Of a DNA stretch of 45,568 bases, positions 15,460 through 23,756 are shown in pieces. The notes below the pieces were generated by a model that did not search any database, was not told where the DNA came from, and saw only the letters and a program-made list of their open reading frames with translations. Origin of the DNA: CAYFJV01 sp964460605. Lineage in GTDB: Archaea > Nanobdellota > Nanobdellia > Woesearchaeales > GW2011-AR9. Made by a program: the position numbers and the translations under genes. Where the stretch lies: contig CAYWPT010000003.1 in assembly GCA_964460605.1 (NCBI GenBank), positions 1 to 45,568 on the forward strand. The letters are read 5' to 3'. Numbering within the stretch: position 1 is the stretch's first letter; each line of letters starts with the position of its first letter.

Positions 15460-16227
15460 TTATTTAACTTGGATATCTAAGCCACCTTCTAAATTAAAGT
15501 CGCTTACCTTACCATCTAAATTACTTCCTTCTTTGTTAAGAAGCATATTACCACTAAAGCTACCAATACTTACATCTTCACCTTCAATAGCATAAGTTAA
15601 TTTTTCTTGTAAGGTTAAATCTCCAAAAGCGTCTTCAAAAGTCATTTCTGAGAGTAAAGCGCTCTCAAGGTTAAGACTATCAAAGTCAATTCTTTGGACT
15701 GAAATATCCATTGTTTTATCTGCTGAGAGAACTACCCCATTAACAACTAATTCTTTTCCTGTACCTTTTGCAGTAAAACCATAGTTATCAATAACAAAAT
15801 CTCCTTCAAATTCGCTAATGCTTAAACGAACTCCTTCAAGATCTCTCAAACTTAATTCATCATCATCAACCTTAATTACAGTATCTAAATCTGTAAAAGT
15901 TATAGTTAAATCCTCAACCTCTGCATTTTCTTGTACTGTTTCTGGGGTACTATCTATCGCCAAAGCGAAACTATGGTCTATTTTCGATGATTTTTTACTT
16001 GTTTTCTTCTCTGCAGTTGTTCCAAGACCATCTCCTTCTTCTAACGTTTCAAGAACATCTGCGCTTGATTCATCAATTGTTGTTAAACCTGCTACATTTC
16101 CTGTAAGTGTTGTACCATCATCATTTAATAACAATAAAACAAAAATTCCCACAACTAAAACTGTTCCTAAAATCATGTAATGTCTAGAAGAATGGTGACT
16201 TGCATGAACTGGACCGTGAATTGACAT
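15460..16227 (-). CDS. Membrane-anchored secreted protein, unrecognised
   Basis: This 255-residue protein has a His-rich N-terminus, one membrane segment (about residues 18-34, YMILGTVLVVGIFVLLLL) and a long extracytoplasmic part. Directly after the anchor comes LTGNVAG, a Thr-Gly motif also seen after the anchor of two other proteins here (32496-32855 and 39230-40816). The outer part (about 95-255) looks like a beta-strand repeat domain (DLTITFTDLDTVIKVDDDEL). The SD GAGGTAGG precedes the ATG. No family recognised. Confidence 0.6.
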   Translation of the reverse strand: MSIHGPVHASHHSSRHYMILGTVLVVGIFVLLLLNDDGTTLTGNVAGLTTIDESSADVLETLEEGDGLGTTAEKKTSKKSSKIDHSFALAIDSTPETVQENAEVEDLTITFTDLDTVIKVDDDELSLRDLEGVRLSISEFEGDFVIDNYGFTAKGTGKELVVNGVVLSADKTMDISVQRIDFDSLNLESALLSEMTFEDAFGDLTLQEKLTYAIEGEDVSIGSFSGNMLLNKEGSNLDGKVSDFNLEGGLDIQVK

Positions 16228-16306
16228 TTTTACCTACCTCTCCTCTTAATATACTAACTAGTGGAAAACATAATGATTTTTCCTTTTTATACTTTTCTAT
16301 AAAGAA

Positions 16307-16774
16307 CTAAGAATCTCTTGCTCCATGGATCAATTCTTCTATTTCCTTCATAATAAAATGTGGATCATCAATATCTTTTAATTTGAAATGGTCGTTAGAT
16401 ACTTTTACAGAAACAGTACCATAATTCAAGAAACGTTGTAGCCAATCTTGTTTTACATTTATATCTGGAACGAAACCTAATGGATGAAAATAAATGTGTT
16501 TATGGTGTTTTTTAATAATTCCAGAAACAAAAGTCATTTTTTTAGGGGTGATAATGTATCTCCAATATGATCTATGAAACCCTGTTGATATAAGCCCAAA
16601 AATCATTAAGCCTGAAAGCCCATAAATGAATAATTTACCTCCAAAATCTTTAGATATTCCAAAAACTAATAAGGATAAAACTACTAAAATACAAAAATAT
16701 TCCACATAAAAAGATTTATGACTTCTCTTTAAATTGAATAAAATATCTCCTTTATCAATAGTCATGTCTGACAT
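16307..16774 (-). CDS. PH-domain (YdbS/DUF304-like) membrane protein
   Basis: This 155-residue protein has two membrane segments (about 24-44 and 47-67) followed by a domain like the bacterial-type PH domain: RSYWRYIITPKKMTFVSGII, then HKHIYFHPLGFVPDINVKQDW, LNYGTVSVKVS. Such proteins are common in bacteria and archaea, with an uncertain role at the membrane. The gene is monocistronic and divergent from the small basic protein at 16885. Confidence 0.65.
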   Translation of the reverse strand: MSDMTIDKGDILFNLKRSHKSFYVEYFCILVVLSLLVFGISKDFGGKLFIYGLSGLMIFGLISTGFHRSYWRYIITPKKMTFVSGIIKKHHKHIYFHPLGFVPDINVKQDWLQRFLNYGTVSVKVSNDHFKLKDIDDPHFIMKEIEELIHGARDS

Positions 16775-16884
16775 ATTTTTGAGTATGCATTGAGGGTTTA
16801 TATATATTTTGACATTAACATAAGATTTATATAGAAAAAATATGTACTCTACACTAGACTTTAGAGAATTTGGGTGAGAAAAGG

Positions 16885-17190
16885 ATGATTAAAAAACTTT
16901 GGGGAAAAATAAAAGGTAGAGGAAAAAAGACTGTTTCTAAGAAGAAGAAGTTAAGTAAAAAGAGATCTTCTAAAAAAACAAAATCTAAAGATGAATATGA
17001 AAATCGTTTTCAAAAATTTTATCATTTGAACAAGAAACGTTTGAATAAAGAGAGAAGGTCATCTTATAAGTCTCGTTCTAAAAATGGTGTTTGCGTACGT
17101 TGCTCTAAAAAAGTTGTTAAGGGTATTGTGTTTTGTAAGTATCACCAAGCTAAACAAAAAGAGTATAATGCTAAAGCACGAAAGAAGTAA
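16885..17190 (+). CDS. Small, very basic protein with a CxxC zinc-finger-like tail
   Basis: This 101-residue protein is rich in lysine and serine (KKTVSKKKKLSKKRSSKKTK) and ends with CVRCSKKVVKGIVFCKYHQ, a likely zinc site (C-x2-C-x11-C-x2-H). Such a layout points to nucleic-acid or ribosome binding, but I recognise no family. I take the ATG at 16885, where GGGTGAG is spaced six bases upstream; an in-frame TTG at 16870 lies before that SD and is unlikely. Confidence 0.6.
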   Translation: MIKKLWGKIKGRGKKTVSKKKKLSKKRSSKKTKSKDEYENRFQKFYHLNKKRLNKERRSSYKSRSKNGVCVRCSKKVVKGIVFCKYHQAKQKEYNAKARKK

Positions 17191-18708
17191 TTATTTAATT
17201 GTATAAGGGTTCTTTTCCTTAAATATTCTTATAGCTAAATCTAGTTTGGTTTGGCTTTCTGAATAGATTGTAAAGATTAATTCACCTTTCTTAACAGAAT
17301 CTCCAACTTTCTTTTGTAAATATAACCCTGCTCCTTTATCTTGAGGGTTACCGGCAATACGTGCAATGTGAGCAATTCCCTTGTTAGAAATTTCTTTTAC
17401 TTCTCCAGATCTGCTTGCACGCACTTCGTGTTTAAATTTACCTATTTCTGGTAATTTTACTTTACCTTGCTCCTTGATAATCTCATTCATTTTAAGCAAA
17501 GCTTCTCCTGATTCTAATATACTCTTAGCAAGTTTGTAGCCATCACCTCTTTTTTTACTAGCCATCTCTAATAAAGTGCCTGCCATTTCCAAAGATTTTC
17601 TTCTCAAATCTTGTGGAGCTAAGGAATCATTTCTAAGCACAGCCATAACATCTTGTGCTTCAAATAAAGGTCCAATCCCGTTTCCAATAGGATGTGAACC
17701 GTCAGTAACTATAACTTTTACATTCATTCCTAATTTTCTTCCTACCTTCTCAAATTTCTTCCTCAGTGCTTTTGCTTGTGATTGCATTTTTACCTTTACT
17801 TCTTTACCCATAGGAATATCAATTAATACGTGATTACTCGATACTGAAAACTTTTTTGCCATTACTGAAGCGATTAATTGTCCTTCTGCATCAATACTGA
17901 GCGGATGTTCAACAAGAATAATTTTATCATCAGCTGGTGCAAGGTTCATACTTCCCCCGTGTACAATGCAAGCCCCAGTTTTCTTAATCACTTCTTTAAT
18001 CTTTTTTTGCGATAATTCTACTTTTGCTAGACATTCCATGGTATCTGCGGTTCCTGCTGGACTAGTAATAGCCCGTGAACTTGTTTTTGGAATGACAAAA
18101 CCTGCTGCAGCAATGATTGGAATTACAATCATTGTGGTCCTGTTATTAGGGACACCTCCAATACAGTGTTTGTCAAGAGTAAGACCTTCAAATTTAATCT
18201 TATCACCAGTTTCCACCATAGCTTTTGTCATATCAACGACTTCATCATCACTCCAACCATGTGTAAAACCAGCAGAGACAAAATAAGTTTTTTCAATATC
18301 ACTTAAACGGTCATTTGTAATATCATCAATGATGTGATAAAGTTCTTTATAGTTGAGTTTTTTACCAAACAATTTTGCTCTAATATGTTCAACGGATTCA
18401 GGTTTTCCTGTAAATCTTATACTAATTGATCCACATTTTTTTATACATAATTTAGCCAAGACTTCTTCAAACAAACCTATTTGACCAGGAGGTACAGCTT
18501 TATCACTTTCAGAGATATCAAGAATAGCAGTTGTATGATATTTGCCTGATTTTAACTCTACACGATCACCTAGATGTAAATCTAAATCCCCAGCATCTTT
18601 GTGGTTTAGAATGGCAATCATAATACCACCTGTAGCAATATCCATATCTTTTACTTGGAATTTACGAATACCATTCTTTTTCTTTTTAGAAACTTTTTTC
18701 TTTACCAC
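17191..18708 (-). CDS. deoA: AMP phosphorylase (archaeal DeoA-type)
   Basis: This 505-residue enzyme converts AMP and phosphate to adenine and ribose-1,5-bisphosphate, the first step of the archaeal nucleotide salvage route that can feed type III RubisCO. The N-terminal extra domain (about 15-95) is typical of the archaeal form, and the phosphorylase core has LTLDKHCIGGVPNNRTTMIV, SPAGTADTMECLAKVEL, TGACIVHGGSMNLAPADD and VTDGSHPIGNGIGPLFEA. A GTG start at 18708 is used. No ribose-bisphosphate isomerase or RubisCO is in the window. Confidence 0.9.
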   Translation of the reverse strand: MVKKKVSKKKKNGIRKFQVKDMDIATGGIMIAILNHKDAGDLDLHLGDRVELKSGKYHTTAILDISESDKAVPPGQIGLFEEVLAKLCIKKCGSISIRFTGKPESVEHIRAKLFGKKLNYKELYHIIDDITNDRLSDIEKTYFVSAGFTHGWSDDEVVDMTKAMVETGDKIKFEGLTLDKHCIGGVPNNRTTMIVIPIIAAAGFVIPKTSSRAITSPAGTADTMECLAKVELSQKKIKEVIKKTGACIVHGGSMNLAPADDKIILVEHPLSIDAEGQLIASVMAKKFSVSSNHVLIDIPMGKEVKVKMQSQAKALRKKFEKVGRKLGMNVKVIVTDGSHPIGNGIGPLFEAQDVMAVLRNDSLAPQDLRRKSLEMAGTLLEMASKKRGDGYKLAKSILESGEALLKMNEIIKEQGKVKLPEIGKFKHEVRASRSGEVKEISNKGIAHIARIAGNPQDKGAGLYLQKKVGDSVKKGELIFTIYSESQTKLDLAIRIFKEKNPYTIK

Positions 18709-18769
18709 AATCTATCACTAAAAAAGAATCACTTTTGCTTTATATAGCTTACTGAATACCTAAAATAAA

Positions 18770-19912
18770 TTATTCCTTAGTCACGCAATCACCAGGCTCT
18801 AAGGATTCGTCTAATTCCACATTATCAGCTACAAATGCACCTAATTTAACTTTACCAGAATCAAAAACTTTTTTCTCACCATGAATTTTCACAGTGCCAT
18901 TTTTACCCATGTTTTCGATACGCACACCTGCGCTTAACTCAACATGTTCACCAAGAACAGAATCTTTTACTGCACAACGTTTTCCTAATTTTGTCTCAGC
19001 TCCAACAATACTATTCTCAATTCCGCAAGAATCATCAATAATACAACCATCACCGATTGCAGTATAGCCAGTGACCATACAGTTTTCTCCAACAACAGTA
19101 TTTTTTCCAATAACAATGTGACCTTTGAGCAAAGTACCACTTTTTACCACAGCACCCTCTTGAATATGCACGCAACCATCAATAGTAACGCCTTCTTCAA
19201 CTTTACCTTTGATTACACTTCCATGTTCATCTCCTAAAAGAATCTTGTTTGCATCCAAAATCTGCCAAGGGTATCCAACAGGAATCCAGAAACCTTCAAC
19301 TTCAGCATAATGCATTTTTCCTTCTTGTGCTAAAGCTTTTACAGCATCAGTAATTTCATATTCTCCACGTGGAGATTTAGGTAAAGTTTTCAAAATTGAG
19401 AAAACCCCTTCACTAAAACAGTACATTCCTACGTTTACAAAATGTGAAGGAGGAATTCCTTGTGGTTTTTCTATAACATCTACTGCTTTGCCGTTTTCAA
19501 CGACAACAACACCAAAGTTAGAAACATCTTCTTTATGTTTTAATAAAATACTATTATCATACTTAGCAAGATTTTCCATATCTCTTCTTGAAAATAAATC
19601 ATCACCGTTTAATACAAAGAATTTTCCAGTAACTTTTCCTTCAGCTTGCATAAGGGCGTGACCTGTTCCGAGCATTTCTTCTTGCACAACATAAGTAATT
19701 TTCATAGAATTGTATTGATCACCTAGTTTCTCCATTATTTGGTCTTTTTTGTAACCTACTACGATAATAGCTTCATCAACTAAACCGAGCATTTGATCTA
19801 AATTATGTTCAAGAACTGCTTTGTTTGCAACTTCAATGAGTGGTTTTGGTTTTTCTTGGGAAAATGGGTAAATTCTTGTTCCTTTTCCAGCTGCTAAGAG
19901 TACTGCTTTCAC
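18770..19912 (-). CDS. Sugar-1-phosphate nucleotidyltransferase with left-handed beta-helix (GlmU-like)
   Basis: This 380-residue protein has an N-terminal nucleotidyltransferase domain (about 1-225) with the signature KAVLLAAGKGTRIYPFSQ and GGDD-like LNGDDLF, then hexapeptide repeats (about 240-375; IVIGKNTVVGENCMV, IGDGCIIDDSCGIENSIVG). It resembles the archaeal bifunctional sugar-1-phosphate nucleotidyltransferase/acetyltransferases that make UDP-GlcNAc or dTDP/UDP-glucose. I take the GTG at 19912 as the start because its codons overlap the stop of a 19-codon leader ORF (GTGA) and the family begins MKAVLLAAG. Confidence 0.88.
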   Translation of the reverse strand: MKAVLLAAGKGTRIYPFSQEKPKPLIEVANKAVLEHNLDQMLGLVDEAIIVVGYKKDQIMEKLGDQYNSMKITYVVQEEMLGTGHALMQAEGKVTGKFFVLNGDDLFSRRDMENLAKYDNSILLKHKEDVSNFGVVVVENGKAVDVIEKPQGIPPSHFVNVGMYCFSEGVFSILKTLPKSPRGEYEITDAVKALAQEGKMHYAEVEGFWIPVGYPWQILDANKILLGDEHGSVIKGKVEEGVTIDGCVHIQEGAVVKSGTLLKGHIVIGKNTVVGENCMVTGYTAIGDGCIIDDSCGIENSIVGAETKLGKRCAVKDSVLGEHVELSAGVRIENMGKNGTVKIHGEKKVFDSGKVKLGAFVADNVELDESLEPGDCVTKE

Positions 19913-19968
19913 AATAAAAAGCACCTTGCTTTTTGTGTGCTAAAAATAATTGTTTTTATTTTTATCAT
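19909..19968 (-). promoter_or_regulatory. Tandem-hairpin leader with 19-codon ORF before the nucleotidyltransferase
   Basis: A 19-codon frame (MIKIKTIIFSTQKARCFLL) starts at 19968, with AGGTGA in the end of the HAD gene as its SD, and stops with TGA overlapping the GTG start (GTGA). Hairpin 1 pairs 19942-19949 with 19956-19963; hairpin 2 pairs 19916-19923 with 19927-19934 and contains the SD AAGGTGC. The peptide is nearly the same as the one before SBDS over 13 residues, so the two copies are related in sequence and not only in design. Confidence 0.65.
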
Positions 19969-19974
19969 CTTCAC

Positions 19975-20658
19975 CTATATTTTTTCAAGCTTTTTAATTA
20001 TTTCTGGTATCTTGAACAAGGAATTTACTGCATAATCAATCTTTTTTCCTTCCATTTCTTTAGGCATAGGATCATTAATTCCCCTTCCATACCTAAAGAG
20101 GATAGTTTTAATCCCTAAAGAATGTGCTGGAAGTAAATCTGTTTTGTATTTATCACCGATTGCGATACAATCATTTGCAGAAACATTTTGCTTCTCTAAA
20201 ATTTTTTTATAAGATTCAAGTTTATTTAAATTAAAAGTAATAATAATGTCAATGAATTGTTTGAGATCTAGACCCACTTTTTTCATCTTTGAGAATTGCA
20301 TATCTTCTCTTCCTGCAGAAAGTAAAAGCAAAGTGTGACCTTGGTCTTTAAGTGACTCTAAAAGTTCCTCTGCGCCTTCAACATATTCTAAACTAAAATC
20401 TCCTCTAAAAGGAGCAGTATATTCTTTCACTGCAGTATCATAGAATTCTTCTTTTTCAATCGATGCTAAATATCTCTTAAAAGTATCTCGAGCAGAAGGT
20501 GAAGTCTTATCAACTTCCATAATTGCCTTATGCATCTCTTCTCTATCAATATCTAATCCTTCTTTTCTTAATGCATCAACAACTTCATAGTATTTCAAAG
20601 GCACTATACATTTGCTTGTTGCAACAAGTGTATCATCAAAATCTATTATAATTAACAT
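19975..20658 (-). CDS. HAD-family hydrolase
   Basis: This 227-residue protein starts MLIIIDFDDTLVATSK, with HAD motif I DFDDT. Motif II is in LLLLSAGR (about residue 120), the motif III lysine is in the LNKLESYKKIL region, and motif IV is GDKYKTDLLPAHSLG. A helical cap domain (about 20-90) makes it a cap-type-1 phosphatase; the substrate is unknown. It overlaps nothing and follows the YvcK-like gene by one base; the nucleotidyltransferase follows, so sugar-phosphate metabolism is a reasonable guess. Confidence 0.8.
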   Translation of the reverse strand: MLIIIDFDDTLVATSKCIVPLKYYEVVDALRKEGLDIDREEMHKAIMEVDKTSPSARDTFKRYLASIEKEEFYDTAVKEYTAPFRGDFSLEYVEGAEELLESLKDQGHTLLLLSAGREDMQFSKMKKVGLDLKQFIDIIITFNLNKLESYKKILEKQNVSANDCIAIGDKYKTDLLPAHSLGIKTILFRYGRGINDPMPKEMEGKKIDYAVNSLFKIPEIIKKLEKI

Positions 20659-20659
20659 T

Positions 20660-21589
20660 TTATAATAACCTAATTAACTCTCTTGCTAGGTGTGTAGACT
20701 CATGCCTTATATAATTTGGCTTACAAGCAAAGGGTGCAAGTAAAGCTCTTTGATCGTGCGCAAGGTCAAAAGCTACAGGAAATTGTTTCTCTTCACGATA
20801 TTTTTCTAATAAACCAGGAGCAATGTTTCCATTACCACAAAGAATGTGGTCAACTCTTCTCTTAGCATATTTTTCAATTTCAGATAAGAATTTTGCACTC
20901 GTATAGCCATCAGTTTCGCCTTGCTTTGTCATTAAATTACAAACATAAATTAATCTCGCTTTTGTTTGTGCTAAAGCTCCAGGCATTCCTTCGACTAATA
21001 AGTTAGGGATCAAACTTGTGTATAAATCTCCTGGACCGATGATGATTGCATCTGCTTCAAGCACTGCTTTTATTGCAGGAGCATTAATTTGAGCTTTTGG
21101 TTCTAAACTTACTTGAGAAATTGCCGCTCTTTGTGCATTTGGAATATCTATCTTTGATTCTCCTTTTACTATTGTTCCATCGGAAAGTTCAGCGTGCAGT
21201 TGTGCATCATCTAAAGATACAGGAATTACTTTACCTCTGAGTTCTAATAATTTTCCAACATACTTTAAGCCTTTATTCATACCACCATAATGTTGTTCAG
21301 CTGCTGTAATAATTAAATTACCTAAAGAATGGTTATCCACACCACCTTTGAATCTAAATGTAAATAAATCTTTGAGAATATTTTCTTTATCTTCATCTGC
21401 TAGAGCTAAAAGACATCTTCGTACATCTCCCGGAGGCANNNNNNNNNNGAGTTCTGTCCTTAATTTTCCGGTACTTCCTCCAGAATCAAACATACTTACT
21501 ATAGCTGAGAGTTGTACTGGATACTCTTTTAATCCCTTAAGAACTGTATAAGAACCACTACCCCCCCCAATTACCACTATCTTCTTCAT
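20660..21589 (-). CDS. YvcK/CofD-like protein (gluconeogenesis factor family), with an N gap
   Basis: The protein is about 309 residues and starts MKKIVVIGGGSGSYTVLKGL, a nucleotide-binding glycine loop. SMFDSGGSTGKLRTEL, then PPGDVRRCLLALA, is the family signature, interrupted by 10 Ns. GVDNHSLGNLIITAA and the IIIGPGDLYTSLIPNLLV motif follow. Bacterial YvcK binds UDP-sugars and affects cell-wall and carbon metabolism; its archaeal role is unknown. The frame is kept across the gap and the flanks fit the family with about four residues hidden, so the gap may be close to true size. Confidence 0.85.
   Translation of the reverse strand: MKKIVVIGGGSGSYTVLKGLKEYPVQLSAIVSMFDSGGSTGKLRTELXXXXPPGDVRRCLLALADEDKENILKDLFTFRFKGGVDNHSLGNLIITAAEQHYGGMNKGLKYVGKLLELRGKVIPVSLDDAQLHAELSDGTIVKGESKIDIPNAQRAAISQVSLEPKAQINAPAIKAVLEADAIIIGPGDLYTSLIPNLLVEGMPGALAQTKARLIYVCNLMTKQGETDGYTSAKFLSEIEKYAKRRVDHILCGNGNIAPGLLEKYREEKQFPVAFDLAHDQRALLAPFACKPNYIRHESTHLARELIRLL
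21439..21448. other. Scaffold gap (10 Ns)
   Basis: Ten Ns lie inside the YvcK-like gene. No repeated or foreign flank is seen here, unlike the gap in pth2. Confidence 0.95.
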
Positions 21590-21671
21590 TGAGCTGAAAA
21601 TGGAGTAAATTACTTTTAAGAGTTGTGAAAAAGCTAATTTAGACTAAAATCACCTATTCTAAATCAAAATA

Positions 21672-21702
21672 TTTATAAATGAACCGCGTTCTCACTCCCC
21701 TA
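21672..21702 (+). promoter_or_regulatory. TATA promoter of the S19e-L39e-L31e operon
   Basis: The box tttataaa (21672-21679) lies about 26 bases before the S19e ATG, with no SD between them, which suggests a leaderless ribosomal-protein transcript. Confidence 0.55.
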
Positions 21703-22148
21703 TGACTCATATTAATTTAGTAAACGGGAATGAACTAGTAAAAAGGTCAGCTGATGAGCTAAAAAAGCAAAAATTAGTAACACCTCTTGAATGGAGTACA
21801 TTCGTTAAAACAGGTCATCACAAAGAAAGATTACCTGAAAGCCAAGATTGGTGGTATGCGAGATCAGCAGCTATCTTAAGATCAGTTGCAGTATTAGGCC
21901 CTGTAGGAACTGAGAAATTACGTACAAAATATGGTGGAAAAAAGAACCGTGGTCACAAACCAGAGAGACGATACAAAGCTTCAGGAAACATCATTAGAAA
22001 AATCTTACAGCAACTAGAAAAATCTGAGTTAATCAAACATACAGAAAAAGGAGTACACAAGGGGAGAATTTTAACCCCTAAAGGTGTTTCTTTTTTAGAT
22101 AAAATTGCTGTGCAAATTGCAAAAGAAGCAAGAAAAGCACAATCGTAG
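21702..22148 (+). CDS. rps19e: 30S ribosomal protein S19e
   Basis: This 148-residue protein matches archaeal and eukaryotic S19e: WSTFVKTGHHKERLPESQDW, YARSAAILRSVAVLGPVGTE, then KLRTKYGGKKNRGHKPERRY and ASGNIIRKILQQLEKSELI. It is a small-subunit protein needed for late 40S/30S maturation. It heads an operon with L39e and L31e. In many archaea a PDCD5-family gene lies between S19e and L39e; it is absent here. Confidence 0.95.
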   Translation: MTHINLVNGNELVKRSADELKKQKLVTPLEWSTFVKTGHHKERLPESQDWWYARSAAILRSVAVLGPVGTEKLRTKYGGKKNRGHKPERRYKASGNIIRKILQQLEKSELIKHTEKGVHKGRILTPKGVSFLDKIAVQIAKEARKAQS

Positions 22149-22157
22149 GTTTACACA

Positions 22158-22331
22158 ATGGCAAGACACAAGCATCCTAGTAAAAAGAAAAGATTAATCA
22201 AATTATCAAAACAGACTAAATGGGCTCCATTCTGGACTGTGCTTAAAGCTTACGGTAAAGGTAAGAAAGTACACCCAAGTGCCCACACTTCTGTAAAAAG
22301 AAACTGGAGAAGAGGTAAAACTAAAGCATAA
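22158..22331 (+). CDS. rpl39e: 50S ribosomal protein L39e
   Basis: A short gene encodes 57 residues starting MARHKHPSKKKRLIKLSKQT and ending with the strongly basic KRNWRRGKTKA. This is L39e, a tiny protein lining the peptide exit tunnel. It is slightly longer than the usual 51 residues. The last base of its stop codon is the first base of the L31e ATG (TAATG), so the two are translationally coupled. Confidence 0.9.
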   Translation: MARHKHPSKKKRLIKLSKQTKWAPFWTVLKAYGKGKKVHPSAHTSVKRNWRRGKTKA

Positions 22332-22825
22332 TGGCAAAAAAAAACACTACCCAAACTCTAGAAAGAACTTATGTTATTCCTTTACGTAAAGAATTTAGAA
22401 AAGTTGCTAACTGGAAACAAACTAAAAAAGCAGTTAAGGCAGCAAAAGAATTTTTAGCTAAACATATGAAAAGCTCAGACGTTCGTCTTGGCGTTTCTGT
22501 TAACGAGGAATTATGGAAACACGGGATCAAAAACCCACCTCATAAAGTTAAAGTTGTTGCAGTTAAAGATGCTGAAGGTGTAGTTCGTGCAGAATTATTC
22601 GGTGCTAAAGCTGAAGCAGAAGAAGCTAAGGCTCCTGCTAAAAAGGAAGTTAAAAAGGCAGCTCCTAAAACTGAAGAGAAAAAACCTGAAGCAGAAGTTA
22701 AAAAGGCTGAAGAAGCACAAAAAGTTGCTGAAACTGCACCTGCTCAGGAGAAAGTTGAAGAGCCAAAAGCTACTAGCGAAGCTAAACAAAGTGACGCTGA
22801 TAAAGGTAAACAAAACCTTCATTAG
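22331..22825 (+). CDS. rpl31e: 50S ribosomal protein L31e with a long C-terminal tail
   Basis: Residues 1-95 are L31e: LERTYVIPLRKEFRKVANWK, KAAKEFLAKHMKSSDVRLG, NEELWKHGIKNPPHKVKVV. This protein sits near the exit tunnel. The remaining 70 residues are a low-complexity Ala/Glu/Lys tail (EEAKAPAKKEVKKAAPKTEE), about doubling the family's usual length. Similar tails occur on Rrp4 and S3Ae here. In many archaea aIF6 follows L31e; here it does not. Confidence 0.93.
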   Translation: MAKKNTTQTLERTYVIPLRKEFRKVANWKQTKKAVKAAKEFLAKHMKSSDVRLGVSVNEELWKHGIKNPPHKVKVVAVKDAEGVVRAELFGAKAEAEEAKAPAKKEVKKAAPKTEEKKPEAEVKKAEEAQKVAETAPAQEKVEEPKATSEAKQSDADKGKQNLH

Positions 22826-22884
22826 ATTTTAATTCTTATTTTTCTTCAATAACTTTATTAATTAGAAAGAAAATCTTTAGTTCT

Positions 22885-23754
22885 ATGGTAAACCCACTCA
22901 CACATTGCTATTTTTCATTACGATTAATGGAAGGAGAAGGACTATCAAGAGAAGAAGAGGATCATTTGTTAGTGGGAAGTATCTTACCAGATATCCATTT
23001 GTCAGGATTAATTGAATATCATAAGACACATACAAATGGAAAAGAATTTTTTGAGAGTTTAGCAAACAAAATGCACAAGGTTACAGCTCTTGGAATCATT
23101 TTACATGCTGAAAAACCATTTGGAATTGATCATTATACCCACAAGTATGATGGATTTATTACTAAAAATAGTGTAGATGTAAAAAAGATTGCAGAAAAGT
23201 ATCATGAACAGATTGGGAAAATAGATACACTTAGTATCCATTTCTTAATTGAATATACTATTGATCATATTTTAGCTAAAAGACATCCAGAAGTTGTTAT
23301 GAAACTCACGCGTGCTATGAAAAACCCACGTGTTGTAAGATCAGTTACTGCTTTTGCAAGTTTTCATGAAATGAGTGAGAGAAAAAATAGAAAGTTGCTC
23401 TCTTTGTTAAAGAGTAAATCTTTATTGAAGTTCTTTGCGAATTTCTCAACACCAGGTGGAACAGCACAGAATTGGTTAAACGCTAAATTTTATCGTGATC
23501 TCAAAGATGAGAGAGCATTACCTATAAAAGATAAGTTGAGAAGACTTACTAAATTCTCGTTTTATAATTTAAAAAATAAAATTGCTAGTGATGAAAAATT
23601 AAGTCAACTCATTATGGAATTAGAGAGATTACTTGAACCAAGAGCTCTTAAATTCTTAGATATGGTAACTGAAAAAGTGACCCCAATTAAAAATGATTTT
23701 TGGTCACAAATTGTTCTCTCTGATCAAGTAATAATTAAAAGAGTTAGTTATTAA
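22885..23754 (+). CDS. Unrecognised protein, possibly a zinc-dependent phospholipase C-like fold
   Basis: This 289-residue, helical protein has histidine and aspartate positions like those of zinc-dependent phospholipase C proteins: a near N-terminal THCYFS, GSILPDIH, ALGIILHAEKPFGIDHYTH, and HFLIEYTIDHIL. In that family these residues bind zinc ions. The match is by motif spacing only. It lies between L31e and cbf5, 2 bases before the latter, and is probably cotranscribed with it. Confidence 0.45.
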   Translation: MVNPLTHCYFSLRLMEGEGLSREEEDHLLVGSILPDIHLSGLIEYHKTHTNGKEFFESLANKMHKVTALGIILHAEKPFGIDHYTHKYDGFITKNSVDVKKIAEKYHEQIGKIDTLSIHFLIEYTIDHILAKRHPEVVMKLTRAMKNPRVVRSVTAFASFHEMSERKNRKLLSLLKSKSLLKFFANFSTPGGTAQNWLNAKFYRDLKDERALPIKDKLRRLTKFSFYNLKNKIASDEKLSQLIMELERLLEPRALKFLDMVTEKVTPIKNDFWSQIVLSDQVIIKRVSY

Positions 23755-23756
23755 AA

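Noticed and set aside
22587..22832. Lys/Leu-rich frames on both strands over the L31e tail
   Set aside because: They are shifted readings of the repetitive GCT/AAA/GAA codons of the Ala/Glu/Lys tail.
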